Shown here piece by piece: positions 1-5,490 of a DNA stretch of 10,357 bases (position 1 is its first letter; the number at the start of each line of letters is the position of its first letter). Position numbers and translations under genes: made by a program. This DNA is from an uncultured Oscillospiraceae bacterium. GTDB taxonomy: Bacteria > Bacillota > Clostridia > Oscillospirales > Oscillospiraceae. The stretch is from the NCBI GenBank assembly GCA_947630345.1, contig CANRHF010000060.1:1-10357 (forward strand), given 5' to 3'. The notes beneath the pieces were generated by a model. The model was not told the DNA's origin and made no database searches. It saw only the letters and a list, made by a program, of their open reading frames with translations.

Positions 1-1
1 C

Positions 2-274
2 ACTTTTTACGCTTTTGTCAATATTGGGAAAACGGGACTGGGGAGCATGTGTACCGGGCTGGGCGTTTTGGCGGGGAAGAAGAAAAAATACACTGCCGTG
101 GCGCTTTTTGCCCTGGCCTTCCTGCTGGCCATGGGCATGGGCGCCATGTCCGGCCAGGACACCACCTCCGCCGCCGTAAACTGGATCGAGCAAGGGATCA
201 ACACCGGCTCCCAAGCGTGCCTGCTGGGAGGCGTGTGGATTCTTCACCAGAGTTTGGAGACAAAAAGCCGCTAG
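2..274 (+). CDS. 3' end of an unrecognised membrane protein (5'-truncated)
   Basis: The frame is open from the left edge to a TAG at 272-274, so only the last 90 residues are present. An ATG at 47 is in frame but has no usable ribosome binding site (a G-rich run abuts it), so the gene more likely begins outside the window. Visible features are a hydrophobic stretch before a Lys-Lys-Lys-Lys cluster, a clear membrane segment right after it (YTAVALFALAFLLAMGMG), a polar stretch, and a weaker hydrophobic patch near the C-terminus ending in charged residues. This fits a small integral membrane protein or the last helices of a larger one. I do not recognise the family and assign no function. It converges on the aminotransferase gene. 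Confidence 0.55.
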   Translation, partial: TFYAFVNIGKTGLGSMCTGLGVLAGKKKKYTAVALFALAFLLAMGMGAMSGQDTTSAAVNWIEQGINTGSQACLLGGVWILHQSLETKSR

Positions 275-354
275 AGTCCTCTATCCAAAATGGGATGGCC
301 TATTGGAATGATGCCGCCCCGGTTCCACAAAAACAGGTCTCAAAAGTGAAACAG

Positions 355-388
355 CCGTCCGCCCGCCGGGAAACCGGCAGGCGGACGG
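355..388 (-). terminator. Hairpin terminator between convergent genes
   Basis: Arms at 355-369 and 374-388 form a 15-bp stem with a 4-nt loop. The only non-Watson-Crick position (364/379) is a G-U pair when read from the minus strand, so the minus-strand RNA is fully paired. It starts 5 nt after the aminotransferase stop codon and is followed on that strand by T-rich sequence with TTT and TTTT runs. Read from the plus strand it has a GAAA loop and is followed by TTTGCTTATT, so it may also end the left-edge gene. Confidence 0.75.
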
Positions 389-393
389 TTTGC

Positions 394-1599
394 TTATTCC
401 TTCATCACGGTTTTCTGGTATTCGGCGATACCCTTTTCCAGCAGCTCCAGGGCCCGCTCCAGCTCCTCCCGCTTCCGCACATAGGCGATGCGCACCTCGT
501 TGACGCCTTTGCCGGGGGTCTCGTAGAAGGGCGCTCCGGGGGCGAACATCACCGTCTCCCCCCGGTCCTGGAAGGACTGCAGCAGCCAGTACTGGAATTT
601 GTCCGCGTCGTCCACCGGGAGGCTTGCCATGACGTAAAAGGCGCCCATGGGCTCCTCCACCATCACCCCGGGGATCCGCCGCAGCCGGCTCACTACCAGG
701 TCCCGCCGCAGATGGTACTCCGCCTTGGAGCGGAGGAAGAATTCCGGGTCCACGGAGTACAGCGCCGCCGCCCCCATCTGATCCACCGTGGCCACCGCCA
801 GACGGGACTGGCAGAACTTCAGGATCGCCTGTTGCAGCTCCCTGTTCCGGGTAACGACGCAGCCCACCCGGGCGCCGCAGGCGGAAAACCGCTTGGAGAC
901 CGAATCAATGATCACCAGATTCTGATCGATGTCCCGGAACCGGGCCATGGTGGGGACCCCAAATTTCTCATCGTAGCAGAACTCCCGGTAGACCTCGTCG
1001 CAGATCAGAAACAGCTTGTGCTTCTTCGCCACGTCGGCGATCATCCGCATCTCCTTTTCATCCAGCACCACGCCGGTGGGATTACCGGGGTTGGTCAGCA
1101 GAATAGCCCGGGTGTTCTTGGTGATCAGGCTCTCGATCCGGCTCCGGTAGGCGTAGCGGTAGCCCTCCTCGGGGCAGGTGGGCAGGGCCCGGATCACGCC
1201 GCCGGCGGCGTGGACAAAGGTGGTGTAGTTGGGATAGTAGGGCTCGGGAATGATGACCTCGGTATAGGGGTCCAGGATGCTCAGGCAGGTCAGGAGCAGC
1301 GCCTCGCTGCCGCCGGTGGTGACCAGCACATCCTCCGGCGCCAGCTCCACCCCCAGCCGCCTGTAATATCCCCGGATGGCGTCGATCAGGACGGGAGAGC
1401 CGGGAGACTCGGCGTAAGCCAGGGTGTGCTCGTCAAAGCGCCGGATGGCGTCATAGTACGCTCTGGGGGTGGGAAGATCCGGCTGACCGATGTTCAGATG
1501 ATAGATCCGCTTCCCCTGTTTTTCCGCTTCTACCGCCAGGGGATGGAATTTCCGCATGGGAGAGGGTTCGCAGCGGTTGGCGTTGATGGAAATCTGCAT
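394..1599 (-). CDS. PLP-dependent class I/II aminotransferase
   Basis: A 401-residue fold-type I aminotransferase of the aspartate/alanine/aromatic aminotransferase group, predicted cytoplasmic. Visible signatures are the substrate-loop region (NIGQPDLPTP, about 36-45), the phosphate-binding region TTGGSEA (94-100), NPGNPTG (170-176), DEVY (201-204, pyridine-nitrogen Asp and PLP-stacking Tyr), SVSK with the Schiff-base lysine at K236, and the carboxylate-binding Arg in NEVRIAYV (R370). The start is supported by GGAGG at 1605-1609, six nucleotides before ATG. It follows the AGCS symporter on the same strand and its first 149 nt lie inside that frame, so the two are probably co-transcribed. Pairing with an alanine/glycine carrier suggests alanine or aspartate transamination, but substrate cannot be read from the sequence. 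Confidence 0.95.
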   Translation of the reverse strand: MQISINANRCEPSPMRKFHPLAVEAEKQGKRIYHLNIGQPDLPTPRAYYDAIRRFDEHTLAYAESPGSPVLIDAIRGYYRRLGVELAPEDVLVTTGGSEALLLTCLSILDPYTEVIIPEPYYPNYTTFVHAAGGVIRALPTCPEEGYRYAYRSRIESLITKNTRAILLTNPGNPTGVVLDEKEMRMIADVAKKHKLFLICDEVYREFCYDEKFGVPTMARFRDIDQNLVIIDSVSKRFSACGARVGCVVTRNRELQQAILKFCQSRLAVATVDQMGAAALYSVDPEFFLRSKAEYHLRRDLVVSRLRRIPGVMVEEPMGAFYVMASLPVDDADKFQYWLLQSFQDRGETVMFAPGAPFYETPGKGVNEVRIAYVRKREELERALELLEKGIAEYQKTVMKE

Positions 1600-2989
1600 A
1601 AGTACCTCCGGGAGCGGGCGCGCGGCCCGTCTTTAGAATTTTGATATAGTCTCCGGTCAGCCCGATCAAAACCGGACTGAGCCAGGCAAGAGCGATCAGA
1701 TTGGGAATGGCCATAAGGCCGTTGACGGTCTCGGACAGGAGCCAGACCGTGCCGGTTTTCAGCACCGCCCCCAAAAGCACCGTGCCAGCCTGCAATAAAG
1801 CAAAGGGCTTCCACACGGGACGGCCAAAGAGGTATTCGGCGCACCGGGCGCCGTAGAGCCCCCAGCCCAGCACCGTGGCAAAGGCGAAGGCGCACAGCGC
1901 CGCCGCGATGGGTACCGCGACCCAGGAGCCGTAAAACTGGGAAAAGGCCCGGGTTGTCAGCTCCACGCCCACGTCCTGCCCGTAAGGAATGGGGACTCCG
2001 CTGCACAGAATCACCAGGGCGGTCATGGTGCAGATCACGATGGTGTCCAGAAACACCTCCATGATCCCCATCAGGCCCTGTTCCCCGGGATGGGACACCC
2101 GGGCCCCGGCGTGGGCGATGGAGGCGGTGCCCATCCCCGCTTCGTTGGTGAACACCCCCCGGGAAACCCCCACCCGCAGCGCACGGTAAGCCGAGCCCAG
2201 CACCCCGCCGGTGACGGCGGCGGGGGAAAAAGCCCCCACGAAGATGGCCCGGAAGGCCCCGGGGATGGCGGACGCCCGTCCGATCAGCACCCCCGCCCCC
2301 AAAAGAAGATAGCCCGCGGCGGCAAAAGGCACCAGCAGCTCCGCCGCCTGCCCAATCCGCTTGGCGCCGCCCAGAAGCATGGCCGCCACCAGGACCGCCA
2401 GGACCGCGCCCATGAGCAGATTACCTCGGATGGTCTCCTCCCCGCCGAAGGCGGTGAGGATGCCGTTGAGGCTCGTGATCACCGCGTTGATCTGGGTGGC
2501 GTTCCCCACGCCGAAGGCTGCCACGATCCCAAAAAAGCAGTACAGCAGGGCAAGTCCGTTCCACTTCTCCCCCATGCCGTTGCGGATGATGTACATGGGA
2601 CCGCCCACAAATTCCTCGCCGGAGCGCTCCCGGTAACGGACCGCCAGGACCGTCTCCGCGAACTTGGTCATCATGCCCAGAATCCCGCACAGCCACATCC
2701 AGAAGATGGCGCCGGGGCCGCCGATGGCGATGGCCCCCGCCACGCCGGCCAGATTCCCGGTCCCCACCGTTGCCGCCAGGGCGGTGCAGAGGGCCTGGAA
2801 GGGGGAAACGCCCTGGCCTTCCCCGTCCCGGCCCCGGAGCTTGGCGAAAAACTCCTTCACCGCCCGGGGAAACAGCCGGAGCTGGGCAAAGCCGGTGGCG
2901 ACGCTTAAATACAGCCCCACCCCCAGGATCAGGACCAGCGCCGGCACGCCCCAGACAAAGCCATTGACAGATTCCAGGAATTTGGTCAT
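1451..2989 (-). CDS. AGCS-family sodium:alanine/glycine symporter
   Basis: A 512-residue polytopic inner-membrane protein of the alanine or glycine:cation symporter family, which imports small amino acids with Na+. The family block PFQALCTALAATVGTGN (63-79), followed by AGVAGAIAIGGPGAIFWMW and MTKFAE, is well conserved, as are GGPMY (129-133) and FTNEAGMGTASIAHA in the middle. AGGAGG about five bases before the ATG fixes the start. Family-like sequence ends near GDYIKILK (about 446-453). The remaining roughly 59 residues are polar, low-complexity-like, and are read mostly from DNA that encodes the aminotransferase in another frame. A TAA lies one frame over at 1633-1635, so the natural C-terminus may be there. 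The family is usually around 450-480 residues, so this one is long. Confidence 0.92.
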   Translation of the reverse strand: MTKFLESVNGFVWGVPALVLILGVGLYLSVATGFAQLRLFPRAVKEFFAKLRGRDGEGQGVSPFQALCTALAATVGTGNLAGVAGAIAIGGPGAIFWMWLCGILGMMTKFAETVLAVRYRERSGEEFVGGPMYIIRNGMGEKWNGLALLYCFFGIVAAFGVGNATQINAVITSLNGILTAFGGEETIRGNLLMGAVLAVLVAAMLLGGAKRIGQAAELLVPFAAAGYLLLGAGVLIGRASAIPGAFRAIFVGAFSPAAVTGGVLGSAYRALRVGVSRGVFTNEAGMGTASIAHAGARVSHPGEQGLMGIMEVFLDTIVICTMTALVILCSGVPIPYGQDVGVELTTRAFSQFYGSWVAVPIAAALCAFAFATVLGWGLYGARCAEYLFGRPVWKPFALLQAGTVLLGAVLKTGTVWLLSETVNGLMAIPNLIALAWLSPVLIGLTGDYIKILKTGRAPAPGGTYADFHQRQPLRTLSHAEIPSPGGRSGKTGEADLSSEHRSAGSSHPQSVL

Positions 2990-3053
2990 AGTGCCCTCCT
3001 ACAATACCACTTTTTTGTGAGTTTTGCAAGAACAATCTTTCTAATTTTCCAAA

Positions 3054-3082
3054 AAAGCGGTTTCCCCCCAGGAAACCGCTTT
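3054..3082 (-). terminator. Rho-independent terminator after the ArsC/Spx-like gene
   Basis: A perfect 12-bp stem (3054-3065 with 3071-3082) encloses a 5-nt loop. Read from the minus strand it is followed immediately by a run of six T (including the base of the stem), then GG and AAAA. It starts a few bases after the TAG stop of the reductase gene. This separates the truA operon from the downstream symporter gene, which therefore needs its own promoter in 2990-3053. Confidence 0.9.
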
Positions 3083-3086
3083 CGTG

Positions 3087-3428
3087 CTATTTCCATTGCT
3101 GCCAGACCTCCGGGCAAAAGCCCACGGTGGCCTGGCGGCCGTTTCGGACGATGGGCGTCTTCATGAGCTCAGGATTCTCAAAAACCTTGTCCTCCTTGGC
3201 CCGCCGGTCGTCCATGTACCGCAGAAGGGTGATCTCCTCCCCTTTGCCGCCATAGTCGATCAGGTTCTCGATGCCGCCCACCGCCGTCAAAACGCTGTCA
3301 AATTCCCGGCCGGAGAGGCCGTAGCGGTCCAAATCCACATACTGGAAGGGGATCCGCCGCTCCTTGAACCAGCGCTGGGCTTTCTTGGTGTCAAAGCACT
3401 TGGCTTTGCCGAAAATCTGGATGTTCAA
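3087..3428 (-). CDS. ArsC/Spx-family thioredoxin-fold protein
   Basis: A 113-residue protein of the arsenate reductase/Spx/YffB family. It has a thioredoxin-like N-terminus (NIQIFGKAKC) with a single cysteine at C11 followed by FDTKKA, not the CXXC of canonical Spx. Other features are the WFKERRIPFQYVDL segment, a cis-Pro-like TPIVRNG at 91-97 and the family-typical end with PEVW and a second Cys (C105). Function could be arsenate reduction or another thiol-dependent role; these small homologues are often annotated as arsenate reductases without proof. I chose TTG at 3426-3428 as start because GGAGG (3436-3440) sits 7 nt upstream. A GTG at 3447-3449 would add seven residues (through SDGGRLL) but lacks a ribosome binding site. 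The TTG overlaps the truA stop (TTGA), so translation is probably coupled. Confidence 0.88.
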   Translation of the reverse strand: MNIQIFGKAKCFDTKKAQRWFKERRIPFQYVDLDRYGLSGREFDSVLTAVGGIENLIDYGGKGEEITLLRYMDDRRAKEDKVFENPELMKTPIVRNGRQATVGFCPEVWQQWK

Positions 3429-4159
3429 TAGTCTACCTCCGTCAGACACAGTCCCGCGGCGGGGGCAAGGGGCCCGGCCAGGGCCCGCTTTTCCCCGAAC
3501 AGGGCGGGGATGCTGTCCGGGTCCCGCCGGTGGGTCCCTACCTCCATCAGCGTGCCCGCCAAGATCCGCACCATGCCGTATAGAAATCCGTCCCCGGTGA
3601 CGGTGAGGGTCACTTCATGCCCCGTCCGCTCCACGGTGAAGCGGGAAATGGCGCGGACAGAGGAGCGCTTTTTCCCCTTGCGCAGACAGAAGGCGGAAAA
3701 ATCATGCTCCCCCAGAAAATAGGCAGCTCCCCGGGCCATGGCGGCATCGTCCAGCGGCTCTGGGAAGACCGTGACATACCGCCGCTGGAAGACGCAGGGC
3801 TCTTCGCTGTTCCAGATCCGGTAGCGGTAGGTTTTGGCCTTGGCGCTGAGCCGGGCGTGAAACCCCTCCGGAACCTCCCGGCAAGAATATATGCCGATAT
3901 CCTCCGGCAAATACCGGCGAAGGCCCGCCAAGATCTCCCCGGCGGGCATCTGACTATGGCAGTGAAAATTGGCCACCTGTCCCAAAGCGTGAACGCCGGC
4001 GTCGGTGCGCCCGCTGCCGGAAACGCTGATCTCCTCCCCCAGGATCCGGGAGAGAGTCTGCTCCAATTTTCCCTGAAGGGTGTTGGCAGCGCCTCCAAGG
4101 CGCTGCCAACCGGCGTACCTGGTTCCGTCATAGCACAGATCAAGACGCAGATTCCGCAT
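3425..4159 (-). CDS. truA: tRNA pseudouridine(38-40) synthase TruA
   Basis: TruA converts uridines 38-40 of the tRNA anticodon stem-loop to pseudouridine. The 244-residue product has the family start (RLDLCYDGTRYAGWQ, about 5-19), the NTLQG motif, and the catalytic motif GSGRTDAGVHALGQVANF with nucleophile Asp at D53. Further on are the HDFSAF motif and the C-terminal FLYGMVR and GLCL motifs. The start at 4157-4159 is chosen because family homology begins at once. The in-frame ATG at 4252 would add 31 residues read through the preceding small gene in another frame. A GAGGAG lies about 10 nt upstream, a little far. The gene overlaps the small upstream gene by 20 nt and its TGA overlaps the TTG start of the next gene, giving a tightly coupled three-gene unit. 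Confidence 0.95.
   Translation of the reverse strand: MRNLRLDLCYDGTRYAGWQRLGGAANTLQGKLEQTLSRILGEEISVSGSGRTDAGVHALGQVANFHCHSQMPAGEILAGLRRYLPEDIGIYSCREVPEGFHARLSAKAKTYRYRIWNSEEPCVFQRRYVTVFPEPLDDAAMARGAAYFLGEHDFSAFCLRKGKKRSSVRAISRFTVERTGHEVTLTVTGDGFLYGMVRILAGTLMEVGTHRRDPDSIPALFGEKRALAGPLAPAAGLCLTEVDY
3436..3440 (-). promoter_or_regulatory. Ribosome binding site that selects the TTG start of the ArsC/Spx-like gene
   Basis: GGAGG on the minus strand, inside the last codons of truA, 7 nt before TTG at 3428. It favours the TTG start over the GTG 21 nt upstream. Confidence 0.7.
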
Positions 4160-4274
4160 CCGATTCCAGCTCCTCTCTGACCTCCCGTTCGTTGTCCGCC
4201 GAAAACAGGAAGTTGCCGTTGCTGTCGTAAACCTGAATGTGCCCATGAACATAGCGGATAGAATACATAACCAT
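4140..4274 (-). CDS. Small protein upstream of and overlapping truA
   Basis: A 44-residue product starting MVMYSIRYVHGHIQVYDS and ending ESDAESAS. Composition suggests two short beta strands (YSIRYVHG, HIQVYDSNGNFLFSA) followed by a charged helix (DNEREVREELESDA). I do not recognise a named family and give no function. It looks genuine because AGGAAAGG precedes the ATG at 4272-4274, an extended -10 element lies just upstream, and its end overlaps the truA start by 20 nt, as in a coupled operon. The ATG at 4266-4268 is an alternative start. The longer in-frame version from 4325 would begin inside the promoter and is unlikely. Confidence 0.6.
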   Translation of the reverse strand: MVMYSIRYVHGHIQVYDSNGNFLFSADNEREVREELESDAESAS

Positions 4275-4302
4275 CAACCTTTCCTTTTGTTTTTCTGGCT
4301 GT

Positions 4303-4311
4303 ATTCTATCA
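4303..4311 (-). promoter_or_regulatory. Extended -10 promoter for the small ORF-truA-arsC-like operon
   Basis: The minus strand reads TGATAGAAT, matching the extended -10 form TGnTATAAT at all but one position, about 29 nt before the first ATG of the operon. No good -35 is visible, which is tolerated with an extended -10. The -35 zone is instead occupied by the inverted repeat at 4320-4335. Confidence 0.45.
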
Positions 4312-4319
4312 CACGAACT

Positions 4320-4335
4320 GTCCAAAATATTGGAC
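4320..4335. repeat. Inverted repeat GTCCAA-N4-TTGGAC
   Basis: A perfect 6-bp inverted repeat with a 4-nt AT-only spacer, lying between the hydrolase stop and the truA-operon promoter. No U-tract follows on the minus strand, so it would be a poor intrinsic terminator. Its place upstream of the extended -10 also fits an operator. Confidence 0.4.
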
Positions 4336-5291
4336 TAATTCAGGAAGTTTTCCTTTTTCTTTTCTCTGGGCGTGCCTGCCTTTTCCGCCATCCAGCCGGT
4401 GAGGTAGGCGTAGACCTGATCCTTCCGGGCTTCCCGAAGGATCTCGTGGCGGGCGTTGGGAAACAGCTGCTCGGTGACGTTTTTCATCCCCGCCCGCTGA
4501 AAAGCGTTGGCGGCCTGGGTCACCCCTCTGCCGTAGGCGCCCACCGGGTCGTCGGCCCCGGAGGCGAACAGCACCGGAAGCTCCTTGTCCATATTAGCCA
4601 GGGTCTCCCGCCGCTCGGTATACTCCAGGCCCGAAAGCATATCCCGCATCAGCCCGGCGCTGACGATAAATCCGCACAGGGGGTCGGATACAAAGCCGTC
4701 CACCTCTTGCGGGCTGGAATTGATCCAGTCGTAGATGGTGCGGGGCTCCTTCACCCGCCGGTTGTAGCTGCCGAAGACCAGACTTTCCAACATGGGATTG
4801 GGCGCCTGCTCCCCGTCCAGGCGGCAAAAGACCTGGCAGGCGGGCACCGCCAGCCGCAGCAGGGCGGGATTTTCCCAGGCGGTGCCGCAGAGGATGCAGG
4901 CGGAAATGCCGCTGTCCGGATGCTCCGCCAGAATGCTCCGCGCCAGGAAGGAACCCATGGAATGGCCCAGCAGCACATAGGGTAGCTTCGGGTACTCCAT
5001 CCGGGTGCGCTCCAAGAGCTGATAGGTGTCCTCCACAGCGGAAAACCAGCCTCCATGGAAATAGCCATGGAGGCGGTCCTCCCCGATGGACAGGCCGTGG
5101 CCCATGTGGTCCTGGGCCACAACCAGAAATCCCAGTCCGTTGAGATATTGGGCGTACTCCTCATACCGGGCCGAATGCTCGGAGATGCCGTGGACGATCT
5201 GCATCACCGCCTTGGGCTCCCCCTCCGGCACCCAGCGCCAGGCGTGGATCCGCCCGGAACCGCAGGAATTGTAGTAAAACTCTCTGCGCAT
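4335..5291 (-). CDS. Alpha/beta hydrolase, lysophospholipase/monoacylglycerol lipase type (S33-like)
   Basis: A 318-residue serine hydrolase of the alpha/beta fold, closest in style to the Hydrolase_4 group (lysophospholipase/monoglyceride lipase). Visible features are the oxyanion-hole motif VHGISEH (about 33-39), DHMGHGLS (61-68), the nucleophile elbow GHSMGS with S111, the acid in SGADDPVG (D247 or D248) and the catalytic His in ARHEIL (H282). The C-terminus ends in a Lys-rich tail (REKKKENFLN). There is no signal peptide, so it is probably cytoplasmic. The ATG is 1 nt after the copA stop with no clear Shine-Dalgarno, so translation is likely coupled to copA. True substrate is unknown; an acyl ester or monoglyceride is a family-based guess. 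Confidence 0.9.
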   Translation of the reverse strand: MRREFYYNSCGSGRIHAWRWVPEGEPKAVMQIVHGISEHSARYEEYAQYLNGLGFLVVAQDHMGHGLSIGEDRLHGYFHGGWFSAVEDTYQLLERTRMEYPKLPYVLLGHSMGSFLARSILAEHPDSGISACILCGTAWENPALLRLAVPACQVFCRLDGEQAPNPMLESLVFGSYNRRVKEPRTIYDWINSSPQEVDGFVSDPLCGFIVSAGLMRDMLSGLEYTERRETLANMDKELPVLFASGADDPVGAYGRGVTQAANAFQRAGMKNVTEQLFPNARHEILREARKDQVYAYLTGWMAEKAGTPREKKKENFLN

Positions 5292-5292
5292 A

Positions 5293-5490
5293 TCAGCCGG
5301 CCACTTCGTAACCGGCGTCGGTGATGGCCTTCTTCAGTGCCTCGGGAGCGGCGGTGCCCTTGACCGTCACCTGCTTCTTTTCCAGATCCGCCACCGCCTC
5401 CTGGGCGCCGGGGACCGCCATGCAGGCCTGCTCCACCCGGGCCTTGCAGTGGCCGCACATCATGCCGTTTACCTTGATCGTTGTTTCCAT
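5293..5490 (-). other. Possible separately translated CopZ-like chaperone inside copA
   Basis: The last 65 codons of copA begin with an ATG (residue 766) placed exactly where a stand-alone CopZ would begin (METTIKVNGMMCGHCKARVE). The product would be a complete HMA fold with a CXXC motif. A strong Shine-Dalgarno precedes it. Translation from here would give a free Cu(I) chaperone in addition to the full-length fusion. The alternative is a fossil: two formerly separate genes fused by loss of the copA stop codon, with the old signal left behind. Confidence 0.4.

Noticed and set aside
49..1644. A 531-codon plus-strand open frame antisense to the aminotransferase
   Set aside because: Composition is rich in His, Gly, Pro, Arg and Gln with no family motifs, as expected for an antisense shadow in GC-rich DNA. 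The opposite strand has a fully convincing aminotransferase.
2090..2908. A 272-codon plus-strand open frame antisense to the symporter
   Set aside because: Shadow composition and no motifs; the minus-strand symporter is clear.
3001..3029. TTGCAA-17 nt-TATTGT as a promoter for the symporter gene
   Set aside because: Spacing is ideal, but the transcript would start at or after the Shine-Dalgarno and be leaderless, contradicting the strong AGGAGG there. A promoter must lie in 2990-3053, but I cannot place it with confidence.
4160..4252. TruA starting at the upstream in-frame ATG at 4252
   Set aside because: The added 31 residues are unlike TruA and overlap the small gene in another frame; family homology starts at the ATG at 4159.
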